Part shown: in pieces, positions 36,101 through 45,075 of the stretch
How the letters are laid out: every line of letters starts with the position of its first letter
How positions within the stretch are numbered: the first letter of the stretch is position 1
Source of the DNA: Zerene cesonia
Taxonomy: Eukaryota > Arthropoda > Insecta > Lepidoptera > Pieridae
Direction: 5' to 3'
Assembly (NCBI RefSeq): GCF_012273895.1
Contig: NC_052122.1
Location: 6,944,001 to 7,008,000, forward strand
DNA: 64,000 nt
Translations under genes and position numbers: made by a program
Notes under the pieces: generated by a model
Told to the model about the DNA's origin: nothing
The model's input: the letters and a program-made list of their open reading frames with translations, nothing else
Databases searched by the model: none

Positions 36101-38441
36101 CACGTGGATTGTCTCAACACAGCAATTGTAGCATACGGAATGTTGAAAAAACGGCCAAAATAGATTTATTTGCCTCGGGCTGTGTCCGTGGTTGGTGGCC
36201 CCTACGTGGAGAGGATAGCAATGGAAATGCTAAACAAACAGTAAATTTTATTTATTCTTTGTAATACATTGATTCCAAAATACCAGTGAAATAGAGACAA
36301 TAAATTATCAATATATAAAGTAACATGCCGGCACATATGTACTAAAGGGCAATACATTACTTATTGTAATGAAATATATCCCTAATAATATAATCTTTCT
36401 ATATATCACTGAACCGACATAGAACTGCGGGGAAGGCATCGGGACCTGTAACTAGGCAAGTGAAGCCGTGGGCAAAGTGTTTGTTTGAGTCAATGTTTTC
36501 ACATTGCATTGCTTAATATTATTCAACTGTAAGTGAAAAGTCAATGATTGAAGATAAAAAGAAAAGATTTCACAACTCGATAGATAATATTATAGAATAA
36601 GATGAAAAGAAAAGATTTCAATAATATTATCCCCTGCATTATGTATGTACCTCACTTTACTGGCCTCGCTTAAACTCGAACAGCGAAATGTAATTTGGAA
36701 TTGCAGTGTTTGTGTTCAAAATGTTTATTACACTCAATATAATAGACCTTTTTTAATATATAGAGGTCGTGGGTAGATTAATTTACAACATGCCAATAAT
36801 GTTTTCTCACAGGGTATCATAGAATTGGAAATGGATCTGTTGCCTTTGGAAAAGGCTATTTTGATGCCCATTGGCGTGGGAAGGAAGCCACCCTTTGCTT
36901 TACCCAAACGAAGGTTATAACATTGCTGTAATATACATAAAATATTTTATTAATTTTAAGCAAAATTTTTTTTAGAATTATGCTATCAGATAATCTTGAT
37001 CACTTTTTAATAACTTATCTACTAGTTAGCTGCGCCCCGCGGTTTCACCCGCGTAACGCAATATTACAAATGCGAAAGTTTGTAACGATGTGTGTGTGTT
37101 TGTTGCTCTTTCACGAAAAAACTACTGAACCCGTTGCAATGAAATTTGGTACGTAGATAGCTGGACAACTGGAATAACATATAGGCAACTTTTTATCCCG
37201 ATATTCCTACGGGATACGGACTTGCGCGGGTGAAACCGCGGGGTGCAGCTAATAATATATAAATGCACAATAATTTTAATGATGTCATAGTTTGAGCTGA
37301 CACGGTTAAGTTAATTCAACTAGAAATGAAATACTCGACTAGGCATAATAAATATGTACGTCTTTTAATTATCGGGATGTTTTCCCTTGATACATATGGC
37401 TAATTGCAATACAACATTTTCTATCGAATAGGACCCAAACTAGATGGCGTTAAGGTGCTCTAAAATTACAAGCATATTTCAAAAATCTTACCCTTATCCT
37501 AATATTGTGTAAAAATAATTAAATAACTAAATTCTAAATAAAATTGTATTTATTTCATGTAACGTATAAACATATAAAATAGCTAGATTAATTCCATTGT
37601 TCAGTCGTAATTAAATTGAAAGTTACATATTTTTTGAAATTTTTGCAATAACCCAATTTAAATGTTAGGTAGTATTGGTAATTTTTTGTAGGACGAAACA
37701 GTTTTCTTTTACCAACTTTTTGGCGAAATAACTTTTTGCACTTTATGTTGCCAAAAATGTCTTTAAATATCATATTCAGCAATTTTTAACTATGGAGGTT
37801 ATCGAAAGAACCTCGTTTGACGTTACTATTTTTATTCAAATGTTCTAACGAACTCTATCCGTGGAACAAAATGTTAAATTAATTTTACAAATGTTTATTT
37901 ATTTTGTGCTAGCTGTACCCCTTTTACCCATGATTATGTAGCCTGAAGCCTGAAGCCTTTTCAATAAATGGGCTAAAACTGAAAGAATTTTTCAATTGGG
38001 CCAGTAGTTACTGAGATTAGAGTGTCCACCAAACAAACAAACTCTTCAGCTTTATAATATTAATAAAGATTTATATTCGTATCTTTCAATTATTCTATTT
38101 TTGATGAAAGAATATCTGATGCTCATCTTATTAAAAATAAATATATATAAGAAACGCAGGTTCGGATCCTGCCTCGTTTTTTCTATTCTTCAAAATTTCT
38201 CAATAAATATATAATAATACATTAATTTCAACGCAGTTTATTTTACAGCTATTCTGATATATGGACGAACCCGTTCGGAAAATTGATGCGGTGCTTAAAA
38301 GCAATATGTAAAAGTGAAGATTGTAAAATACCGATTATTGTCTTCTTTCTATTAATCTTAATTGTAATTATCATCGCATTTGTACTTTATTTTGATTGTA
38401 CAACATTATTGATGGATTTTATAGATAAGCTATTAATATAA
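18625..38441 (+). CDS. ferlin of the otoferlin/misfire class (about 32 exons, tail-anchored multi-C2 protein)
   Basis: Ferlins are C2-domain proteins anchored by a C-terminal membrane helix. They act in Ca2+-dependent vesicle fusion and membrane repair; the Drosophila ferlin misfire and worm FER-1 act in sperm. Exons placed here: 18625-18729, 19011-19151, 20568-20712, 21472-21622, 22037-22196, 22598-22784, 22867-23057, 23671-23812, 24037-24063, 24135-24304, 24550-24768, 25396-25566, 26194-26349, 27051-27227, 27624-27740, 27916-28047, 28838-28987, 29497-29633, 29866-30215, 30454-30773, 30847-30888, 30957-31171, 31388-31579, 32737-32907, 33628-33776, 34547-34701, 34964-35139, 35411-35531, 35773-35878, 36071-36240, 36813-36913, 38249-38441. 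All phases close, giving 5139 nt and about 1712 residues. Domain order matches otoferlin from C2B onward, and there is no DysF domain. C2A was not found and the true start is uncertain. Confidence 0.9.
19011..21622 (+). CDS. ferlin C2B (exons 19011-19151, 20568-20712, 21472-21622)
   Basis: Exon 19011 encodes ISVSIIEGRKFAWTNP to HMIEPYYNE, the first strands of C2B ending in the ferlin YYNE word. Exon 20568 encodes SFILDMYSTIQ to LGETTIDLGLIWSQP. Exon 21472 encodes HQVIHKWAQLYLPRD to a short acidic linker. This order (YYNE, G..DLG..W.QP, H...KW..L) is the C2B signature of ferlins. No loop aspartates typical of Ca2+ sites are visible. The donors at 20713 and 21623 are both GTTAGT, unusual but matched in phase. 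Confidence 0.87.
19298..19475 (+). repeat. interspersed element, 'gctgaaaccgcaggtcacagctagtt' end
   Basis: Inside a ferlin intron. It follows the family order 'gtgaggatggatgtatgtttattacact', 'tactcgaaaaccacagaacggattctgat', then the preserved right end. Diverged copy. Confidence 0.6.
20070..20240. repeat. interspersed repeat shared with 61425-61560
   Basis: 'acacgctttttattagcttcacctgtatgtttgtttgtaaccgac' and 'gcgattttgacacact' recur at 61425-61560 with substitutions. It lies in a ferlin intron. Confidence 0.65.
20826..21160 (+). repeat. 'cgagcacgcttcggcacgaattggg' repeat family, copy 1
   Basis: Starts 'gtagtcgagcacgcttcggc', runs through 'ccagctcgcaccggggaagtaccaca' and 'gagtgggggagccgg', and ends near 'caccagctccattgccgact'. 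It carries an internal hairpin at 21044-21092 with 21-nt arms (one G-T mismatch). Other copies are at 34090, 48452, 53412 and, reversed, 54127. It sits in the ferlin intron between two C2B exons. Confidence 0.85.
22037..22784 (+). CDS. ferlin C2C (exons 22037-22196, 22598-22784)
   Basis: Exon 22037 opens NLLLPSGLEQQCANYQITIY, strongly matching the lead-in to otoferlin C2C, and continues EAFGLPCG to FVKVTFCGLV. Exon 22598 continues KTAIQHKTCNPVYSEHLSIV, EMFPNMNRLIRIEV and LENISHDGEN. The open frames here are short, so the exons were found by reading splice sites and phase. Confidence 0.88.
22867..24304 (+). CDS. ferlin post-C2C segment (exons 22867, 23671, 24037, 24135)
   Basis: Exon 22867-23057 begins GFLPTFGPSLLHMYG, the most conserved word of all ferlins, immediately after C2C. 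Exon 23671-23812 has the MLDRRVTGKYCGVAVTLGEI strand. A 27-nt micro-exon (24037-24063, EFLTMLKET) links to 24135-24304, which ends MLLAIVQDL. Phases run 1-0-0-1-1-0 without conflict. Confidence 0.85.
24550..25566 (+). CDS. ferlin FerB region (exons 24550-24768, 25396-25566)
   Basis: Charged, helical sequence (DVAVKNIERKLQSY, NELSDELNTARNEAACNIL), then 25396-25566 with RKSVKFVLLETRLITESLCK. By position between the GFLPTFGP word and the PDI.VW word this is the FerB domain, though the sequence itself is diverged. Confidence 0.75.
26194..27227 (+). CDS. ferlin pre-C2D segment (exons 26194-26349, 27051-27227)
   Basis: GWPDIVVWFLNEGSRVAYAK followed by YSVIPEQRGKYCGRIQTLQM matches the conserved PD..IW...N..R.AYA...... 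segment of otoferlin. Exon 27051 adds AGKVEVIMWLGSYRQR. The acceptor could be 26193 or 26199; the first fits the expected spacing better. A full-length SINE sits in the intron between the two exons. Confidence 0.88.
26398..26707 (+). mobile_element. full-length tRNA-derived SINE in a ferlin intron
   Basis: The head has an A-box-like TAGCTCAGTGG at 26405-26415 and a B-box-like GGCTCGAGACC at about 26449-26459, as in tRNA-derived Pol III promoters. Then come 'aaataaattgatttttcaatttatctgcac', the body 'cggtgaaagaaaacatcgtgagg' and a (GAT)n tail. AACTG-T-rich words on both sides may be the target-site duplication. It is the best-preserved copy in the window and orients with the host gene. Confidence 0.85.
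27624..28987 (+). CDS. ferlin C2D (exons 27624-27740, 27916-28047, 28838-28987)
   Basis: MVECRAFVYKAKLLSSALGA starts C2D, then TLTPMWNQVLKVHKMIF and the final strands VEVVGRFDIQ to WCGLHKGIEYVGQVFMSVQL. The loop positions that carry Ca2+-binding aspartates in other ferlin C2D domains read ANPANTF and NNVDPA here, so Ca2+ binding looks lost or weak. Confidence 0.83.
29383..29396 (-). promoter_or_regulatory. CTCF-like motif in a ferlin intron
   Basis: Reverse strand reads ACTAGAGGGCGCT, 13 of 15 positions of the CTCF-type consensus, in the intron before exon 29497. Such words are also scattered with repeats in Lepidoptera, so function is uncertain. Confidence 0.25.
29497..30888 (+). CDS. ferlin C2-like segment between C2D and C2E (exons 29497, 29866, 30454, 30847)
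   Basis: 29497-29633 (IPERLMKTT... to TSY) joins in phase to 29866-30215, which begins KVDVYWWGLRDVNITRKPCV, the conserved ferlin 'VEV.FWGLRD' word. 30454-30773 is a less conserved linker ending DWWTRYLYSQE, matching the DWWSKY word of otoferlin. Its acceptor at 30453 has a poor pyrimidine tract. 30847-30888 is a 42-nt micro-exon (DSAGDGIENAEKLT). Confidence 0.84.
30957..33776 (+). CDS. ferlin C2E (exons 30957, 31388, 32737, 33628)
   Basis: 30957-31171 has SKFRDWCTTLKLYNGKKSG and AGLAIYRWP. 31388-31579 has PAKFLVRIYIVRAMNL, GKSDPYTVV and TLNPVFGK. 32737-32907 has VTVSLYDYEAIPPDELIG and LEDRIYSRHRA. 33628-33776 (KWRDSVKPSKILEELC) follows. C2E is the best-preserved C2 domain: SDPY and the YD of loop 3 remain, but two other ligand positions carry Glu instead of Asp. 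Confidence 0.92.
32960..33170 (+). repeat. interspersed repeat with hairpin and (TA)n
   Basis: 'gtcgctttctctgtccctatg', 'gtatgcttaaatctttaaagctacgcaatagattttgatgg' and 'atagatagagtgattcaagaggatgg', then (TA)n at about 33092-33129. An inverted repeat CTCTGTCCCTATGT is at 32979-32992 with its complement at 32998-33011. Confidence 0.7.
33320..33514 (+). repeat. interspersed element, 'gcgaaaatttgtaaggatgtg' family
   Basis: Contains 'taatattataaatgcgaaaatttgtaaggatgtg', 'gaaatttggtacgtagacaactggacaactggaataacatataggcaac' and the end 'cgcgggtgaaactgcggtgcgaagctagt'. Near-identical in layout to 37027-37251 and 49027-49228. It lies in a ferlin intron. Confidence 0.8.
33812..33982 (+). repeat. interspersed element related to 16432-16580
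   Basis: 'taatataaagaggattttttgtgtatttttatatgtttgtcg', 'ccactgcaccgatttcaaaaattctttcac' and 'gccacgggcgaagcaggggcgaactgctagta'. It lies in a ferlin intron. Confidence 0.7.
34090..34330 (+). repeat. 'acgaattgggcca' repeat family, diverged copy
   Basis: Retains 'cgacacgaattgggccaactcg' and the end 'gatcgcttaccatcgggtgagccaccagttcggctgcccgct', while the middle is degraded and the hairpin is gone. Same family as 20826 and 48452. Confidence 0.65.
34547..36240 (+). CDS. ferlin C2F (exons 34547, 34964, 35411, 35773, 36071)
   Basis: 34547-34701 ends YHLVPDHVETRVLYKEDKPG, matching the 'LVPEHVETR.L...DKPG' word. 34964-35139 gives GTLHMWVDIFPLD to LRDVDV. 35411-35531 (WIGTSDMAQDSGVYRP, SVWKLN) was placed by phase, because the longer open frame upstream of it does not fit. 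35773-35878 ends QLMNNQDPIEDCIG. 36071-36240 has TLEFNLNEMPRG and GCVRGWWPL. Loop 3 reads NNQ where Ca2+-binding ferlins have D.D. Confidence 0.88.
36813..38441 (+). CDS. ferlin C-terminal exons with membrane anchor (36813-36913, 38249-38441)
   Basis: 36813-36913 (GIIELEMDLLP ... GRKPPFALPK) joins to 38249-38441 (YSDIWTNPFGKLMRCLKAIC). The latter contains one hydrophobic helix, IPIIVFFLLILIVIIIAFVL, and ends after a short luminal or outer tail at TAA 38439-38441. The NP....L.... word before the helix is typical of ferlins. ATTAAA at 38488-38493 is a candidate poly(A) signal. Confidence 0.93.
37027..37251 (+). mobile_element. foldback element with 27-bp terminal inverted repeats
   Basis: Left terminus 37027-37053 is the reverse complement of 37225-37251 with one mismatch. 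The interior is the 'gcgaaagtttgtaacgatgtgtgtgtg ... ggcaactttttatcccgatattc' element seen at 33320 and 49027. Unlike those copies, this one also carries the inverted terminus on its left. It lies in the last ferlin intron and has no coding capacity. Confidence 0.75.
37900..38075 (-). repeat. interspersed element, minus-strand relative of 15670-15835
   Basis: Reverse complement carries the 'ataaagctgaagagtttgtttgtttg' start and the 'cccatttattgaaaaggct' interior. It lies in the last ferlin intron. Confidence 0.7.
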
Positions 38442-39094
38442 ATTTAATTTTTAACTCGTTTAGTATCACATTTTTATAAGTACCATTATTAAATAGTTGG
38501 ATTATTGTTAAATATACCTTCTCTGTTTATTTGCTGTTTCATTTTTTGATTAGCCTCAATATAACGATCAATAATAAGGCAGTATAATATTAGGTTATCT
38601 ATGGTATGGCTAAAAAACAAAACTTTATTGTAAAAATACGGACAGAAAAGAAAAATGAAGTGGAACTGTTATAACATAAAATAATGTTAACTTTAATCCT
38701 CAATCATATTAAAGATATTTTTATTTTAATACTTTAATATTAAATTATCAAAACATTGAATTGATGTTTATCCGCGTGAGAGATGAACTTGGCAATATGA
38801 ACAAAGTTTTATGGTATAAAGTTCCGAAAAATTCACACAGATGCCGTTATCCGATAAGTCAGAAATCATTTCATACTTAACTGTCTTAACGTTTTATTTA
38901 TTATTCTATTATCAATGTTTATAGCTACACAGTTTTAAGAATACAGAATTTTTTGTTTTCTCTCTGTTCGAACAATTCATATATTAAATTGTAGTAAACT
39001 TATCTAAATTGCTGTTTACTTACAACCAAAAAAATGTGAGTTGTCTTCTGATAAAATTTAAATAAAACACATGAAAGTGAAACAGAACATACAT

Positions 39095-39270
39095 TATACA
39101 ATTCTAGCTTACCTCCCGTAACTCGCGTTGTTTCAAACTTAACAAATACTAAAATCTTCCTCGAATACCTGGTATATTGGTTCAAAACTGAATGAAAATC
39201 AGTGTAGTAGTTTTTGAGTTCATACCAAATACACAGACGCGGTGACGTGGAGAGCTTTATTTTATTATAC
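39095..39270 (-). repeat. interspersed element fragment, minus strand
   Basis: 'ttctagcttacctcccgtaactcgcg' and 'gaatgaaaatcagtgtagtagtttttgagttcataccaaatacacagac' read in reverse match the general layout of lepidopteran non-autonomous elements. Confidence 0.5.
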
Positions 39271-39409
39271 ATGGTGATACATATTTAGAAAAATGGCTGA
39301 ATTTTTCCTTTCTGTCGTTCAATCTGAAATATACTACTACATGGTTCTAATTAACAATAATTAGACATGGGAAAAATTAGCAAATAGAGGAGTCTGTTGA
39401 ATTTATGCA

Positions 39410-39540
39410 ATCGGCCAGCAAATGCAACACGCATGTGTGGCGGGTGGCGCCAGTGACAGTTCAACTGACATTCGCGCCGCGATGTCCAAGCCTGACACGC
39501 TCTTGTATCGTTCCGAAACCGCTTCGAACCAAAAATAAAA
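39410..39540. repeat. 'caacacgcatgtgt ... gcctgacacgct' repeat, copy 1
   Basis: Shares 'caacacgcatgtgt', 'cgccgcgatgtcc', 'cctgacacgct' and 'gttccgaaaccgcttcga' in order with 41425-41535. It explains the open frames on both strands here, which are not genes. Confidence 0.65.
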
Positions 39541-40740
39541 GTTTTGTGCTGAGGGATATTCCACGATTCTGTACGGTAAGTTCATTGTTACTTTTATTTG
39601 ATCTTGCAATCGCTGGATATAGTAGGTATATTCTTGCTTTTGGGACGCTGCATTGCAACGATGTTGCAACGAAAGTGTTTATTGCGTATAATATGATGAT
39701 ATTAAAAGAAAATAAGCAATTATACTAATATGTATTTCAGTATTAGTTTTACTTGAATTATTGCGAGGGGTGCAAAAAAAAAAGTTTTTGTCTTACGTGT
39801 CGTTATGCAATGCACTCTGACGCTGATTTGAATATAATATATCCCCTGGGCAACAGCAGGCTTTACAAAGTTACCTATGCAAAGTCTAAGTCTAGAACTA
39901 ACGGGAGACCAGTGAAGTACCTTTACGAAAATAACGATTACTCAGCAATCACGCCATATTTTTTAATTCTGTAAACGATATTTTTTGATATACCGCCTTC
40001 TTTTCTGTTATAAAAGAAAAAATAAGGTAGAAGGAAAATATTCATTTGACGAAGCGAAAATTTCTAAGTCATGGTGACAAATACATTTTAAAAAATATAA
40101 ATCTTCAAAGGAAATTCAAACTCCTACGCTACAATAAAATGTAAACAGTTTGACGACGATACTTGAGATCTTACAATAACATCATAAAAAAGCGGTCGGC
40201 CGTTGAGTCGTTTTGATGACGCGGCGATACATCATAACATTTAGTCAACTCCTTCACATTATCGGACATTATCGATATGTCTATTCATTAGAAATCTAAT
40301 ATTCTGAATAAAATCAGTTTTTATTTATATTTTTGTAAACTATTTAGTACAGTAAATAAAAATACTATTTCATTCAAAATTTTGCTTTTTTGGCAATAGA
40401 AATTTACTAGCTACGTCCCGCGGGTTGAACTGCCACTTGTAATTTTTCTTAATTTCGAAAGTCCTGAGGCCGTGCCTCCTGCCCGACACACCAAGTTGCT
40501 ATTCTATGAAACAAACCAAGTATTAACGTTAATTTATTATGTATATATGTACATAACATACATATATATTAATGATTTATATTATACTTGTTGTAACCCA
40601 CGGCGTAACTCGTGATCATACATTCTTACATATTTCGCATTAATATTTACTAGAATTTATAATCCAGTTTCACTATTATAACGCCTTAAATATTTTCAGT
40701 TTAATCTCGCAGAATGATCACAAGAGTTTTATTTTGTCTA

Positions 40741-40755
40741 CCACTAGAGGGCGCT
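40741..40755 (+). promoter_or_regulatory. perfect CTCF-consensus word
   Basis: CCACTAGAGGGCGCT matches all 15 positions of CCASYAGRKGGCRSY, 2.3 kb beyond the ferlin stop. It could mark a domain boundary between the ferlin and the repeat-rich interval. Weaker words occur at 1084 and 29383. Confidence 0.35.
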
Positions 40756-41424
40756 ATTATGTACCTACCTGTTACTGTTACCTACCTGTAACTCTATTAT
40801 ATATTCAATATAATCTCAATGTTCATAACATAGCAGAATAAAAAAAAAAATCGTTAAATTTTTTTAGCGTCAAAGAATATTCAAAAAAATACACAGTATA
40901 AATTATACAGTTATGATTAGTATAATATGTTTTGTTGTAGAACAACGAATAGAATTTATTTCCACAATATAAGCGTTAAATAAACACTTAATATTATAGT
41001 AAATGGTAAACGAGTTTCGACTGCACTTTTCTACTTAGCCGTAACGATGTTTGTTAAATGGGTTCATTTATTTTTCACTACATAATGCATTTTCTCATAA
41101 TAGAGCACTAGCAGCACGCCCTGGCTAGCACATTTAGGCTTTTATTGAACTTTTAAAATTTTAAGAATCAATTCCAACAAAAAAAAAATCAAACATAATT
41201 TAAGTCCAATGATTCTTGATATAAGTTGTGGAACTGAAACGACTTTCTTATATTATAACGTATACAATATACGTATACATATAAATGTTTATAAAATATA
41301 TTGTATATGTTACAAGATAATGAAACCTAGACTTTACTTGACTAAAGGCACCCGGTTCGTAACAAAAGCATAACATGGAACCATGGGATTTTTCCACAAA
41401 TATCCATTGAATTTGTTCGATTAC

Positions 41425-41535
41425 AAACTCAACACGCATGTGTAGGGTGGCGAGGGCCCATTTGAATTTCGCCTCGCGATGCCTGACACGCTGCCGCAGC
41501 GTTCGGAAACCGTTTCGATTTAAATAGAGAAATAA
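41425..41535. repeat. 'caacacgcatgtgt ... gcctgacacgct' repeat, copy 2
   Basis: Second copy, same orientation as 39410-39540 and 2 kb away, with 'ggtggcgagggcccatttgaatttcgcctcgcgatgcctgacacgct'. The minus-strand open frame across it is incidental. Confidence 0.65.
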
Positions 41536-42244
41536 ATTATAAAGATTGCATGAAAATGCCATTCCTACGTTACCGCTGGGTAAGTTTTTCAATGCATTGC
41601 GATCGTATTGTTTGGTTGTAATTTTAAACGTTGCAACTTTAAAGTATCTTTAATACTGTTTGTGGAGTTTTTGACTAATAATATAAAAAGATATTTACTT
41701 ACAATGAATTCTACAAATTCTCCCCATCTTTTTAAACGTTTATCGATGTTATATAAATGGCTTTTATCAGAAAATTTTATGTTTTCCATGCATTTATCAA
41801 CACAAGTATCAAACACGCTAAAAATCAAATCCATTTGTTTAACATTTTTCGATATTTTAGACGATTGATTCTTTAATATTCGTATCTCTTCTCATTATTT
41901 TAAGTTTTGTTTTGATTTATTTTACACTAGACATTATTCCTGCGGGACACCTTATCTACTTTCCATTACTATTTCGTCTAGTGTAGATTATGACTATGAT
42001 TGCAATGCATTATAATTGTGCAACTATGTTTATTCAAACGTATTTATATAGCGGTTTATCTGTTGTTATCATTAAAAACATTACAATCATACCTAACTAT
42101 TACTGAACTTTGATGTGAAAGGTTTCTCATTTATGGCAAACTTTTAGTACACGATACGAATATAAATCCAATTTAGACCAGTTCGGTTAATGGAACTAAT
42201 TTAATTTTCAGCCTAAAACATAGTTATCTTGAAATTTACTTTTT

Positions 42245-42460
42245 TAACCCGACCAGAATTCGGCATCGTGTTAATGATACATTTATTTTGACGCTAAAAG
42301 TCCGTCCCGGTTTTGTCCTTGGTACAGCAGGCTTTGTCAGAAAAGATGAAGCTTTCTAATGTTGAAAGAAATTTTTAAATCGCTCTAGTAGTTTTTGTGT
42401 GACAATATGACAAACATTCAAAACGCAAATATCCTCGTCATAATATTAGTATACATAAAG
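42245..42460 (-). repeat. interspersed element fragment, minus strand
   Basis: 'gacgctaaaagtccgtcccgg', 'cgctctagtagtttttgtgtgac' and 'cgtcataatattagta' match the reverse of the 'taatattata ... cgtgacggac' layout of common non-autonomous elements. Confidence 0.5.
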
Positions 42461-43869
42461 TTTACACATTGTCTGGTTAACAAAGTTACTAGGTAATGTT
42501 TTTTTTTGTACGATTTACTTATTGATAATATGTATGAGCCTGCAGGTATATGCCTGCTTACCCAAAAACTATGATGGGGAATAAATTTTCAAATTAACGT
42601 TTGCATATTATATACCTAGGCTTCGTACTTATGATAGGTTGAAAAAGATGTTATATTCTTTAATTCATCATACACATCACAATGTATTTATTATGATATT
42701 TAATTTATTAAAAATTGTTTTTCATCCATTAACCAGCTCGGTGAACGTCGTTTTATACTCCGCTATTAGAATATATTTACAAGAGCGATATGACGCCATA
42801 GCCTCAGTGGAAATGGTACAAATGACCTTTCATAGCAGTTTAGCTATTGCGTACTTTTACTTTGAGAATAAACCACAAACAAACATAAGTTTATATTTTT
42901 AAAAATCATCCATGAACACTTCTAAATCGATTATGTTCTAAAACATTTTTGGTATAAAAGCAGAGAAGACGCGAGCGGGTATTGCAGTGCTATTATATCT
43001 CTGAGTCTTAGGCTATAACGGCATCGCAATGCAGTCGCTTCTATTTCTAAAGATAAAAATAAATGGATGAAACGATATTTTTCTTCTGTTGGCGTATTAA
43101 TTGTCTATTATATAGAAAATTCCCAGCTATAGTGTTATAATATGCATATGAATATAATGTTTCACCACGTTATCATTAAGATGAGTGTCCTTACTACAGT
43201 ATAGATCAATGTGTTTTCTTATATGTTATTGCTTTAAACTTTGTACGTCGCTTATGCATCCTGAATTCCGATTTTAGAGACGTAGTTGCAAAAGCAATGC
43301 CACTATCTTATAGTTAAAAATAAACACTCGCAGTGAAAGTAGGAGAACATGATAAACCTGAAGATCGGTACAATAATGAAAAAGAGGCCCTAGAGTAGTG
43401 GCAGGGTTTCGGAGATGTTATTTACAGACCGTTTTCTGATTAAACCTTTTCCAAATATCTGTCCCGCTATCTTTGAAATATAGATAGCTCTTTTAAGTGA
43501 AGTGTTTATTATAATAACCATTGACAATAATATATTTTCTTTCACATGTTTACTTAGTTTTTCCTTGTAAGAAATTCAAGAAAATGACATCGAAGTAAAA
43601 AATAGCCGTAATTACCCAGAGAACTGTAACTCATGACGTAGATCGGTGCCTATATCGTTAGCCTCTCTAGTTAACGTCGTTTAGTGCATTAATCATTCAA
43701 TGAAGAGTATGATGGAACGTTACGACAAATATTTAAACAACAGCTTACAATGTGAAGGAATATGGAAAATTCTTGTATAAGTTTCTCAGAAATTAGTCTC
43801 GTTGCCACTTGAAATTTTACAGGGCATAGAACATTATATATCTTTTTTATTATAATTAATGCCAAAGGG

Positions 43870-44052
43870 TATTTGTTTGTTTGTATTTCTTTGACGTAGC
43901 AACGGAGTGATATTATATATTTCTTGTATCTAATTTTTATAAGGCTAGATAGAGAGTTATGTAGGCTGATATTTAATGCAGTGAAACATGTTAACTCCCA
44001 AACGAACTTAATTTGACTACACGAGCGGAGCCGCGGCTCGAAGGCTAGTCTG
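43870..44052 (+). repeat. interspersed element with 'acgagcggagccgcggctcgaaggctagtc' end
   Basis: Starts 'gtatttgtttgtttgtatttctttgacg', includes 'gcaacggagtgatattatatatttc' and ends with the conserved class terminus. A partial relative of its start is at about 49690-49755. Confidence 0.6.
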
Positions 44053-44989
44053 CTATGCGTTGCTCAAGATTTAAGTCTCCAAGTTCATTTATGAAGTAGT
44101 TTAATGCTCTTGTTAGTTACTGGATACCTTATGAACAGTTTGTTGCGGTATGCAGATTACTTTGAAACTTAAGAATTCTTTAATCTCCAGTCTAGATCTT
44201 TGAGAGGACAGACACGCTCTGAAATGTTATACTTGAGTTTCGGATTAAGTGACTGAATGTTTTTTAAACAGCAACATATATGAATAAAACATCGTATCTT
44301 TTATACCATACTAGTGGTCCGCCCCTGATGGATGGTCGCTAACGCCCGGTAGTTTAAATAAAAAAATCCTTTTTTGTTCCTTTAGGTACAAATTTCCTGC
44401 CATATACAGAAGATAAATTCCCCCAATACTCCTTCAATTCGTTGGAATTGGAGAAGTATTCGATGGCATATGTCAAAATGTTACATAATTTTAAACTATA
44501 TCTGTGAACTACGTATTAAAAGTTTAATGCTGTGTAATGCCACAATGTAGAAGCGAACAATAACGTTACTTACTCCTTTGGCCACCTATAGTAATTCTGT
44601 ATTATGTGTACAGTGTACTTATTGCTATTATATTATCATATATTGCACACTTAGGACATTATGTGACTTGGTTGCTCTGTGTTGTCGGCGGAATTGCACT
44701 ATTAAGAGCATTATATACATTTGTGTTACCAGAAACAGCTGGTTAAGATATTCTACAGATAAAAATAAATGCGGCGCTTGATAGGAAATCGATGTTGATG
44801 GCGGTATTGAAAGTAATAATACATTGCGGTATTATATTGAATTTGTATAGTTTTGAAGAGATGTAATGTCATTGGGACGACGTAATATGTCGTAATACCA
44901 ATTATTTTCCGTCAAACCGTACAAGGTACCTACCTCGAGTGTGGGTAAAAGACAAAACAATATAGGTGGTTTAGAAATTAAAAACTTTT

Positions 44990-45075
44990 CAACGGATTTT
45001 AAACGCGATTTATTCATTATATTATTAACCCGACGTTTCGAACACTTTACAGCGAGCGTGGTCACGTTTAATTTC
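44990..45075. repeat. fragment of a widespread repeat
   Basis: 'tattaacccgacgtttcgaacactttacagcgagcgtggtcacg' is a recurrent word of lepidopteran interspersed repeats. Only a short piece is preserved. Confidence 0.5.

Noticed and set aside
38145..38185. tRNA-like word 'ggttcggatcctgcc' (also near 50321 and 26975)
   Set aside because: Only a B-box-like stretch; no cloverleaf could be folded around it, so these are SINE remnants rather than tRNA genes.
39753..39974. 73-codon open frame with a cysteine-rich start
   Set aside because: Part of it comes from an A-tract and it has no start context, splice sites or recognisable domain.
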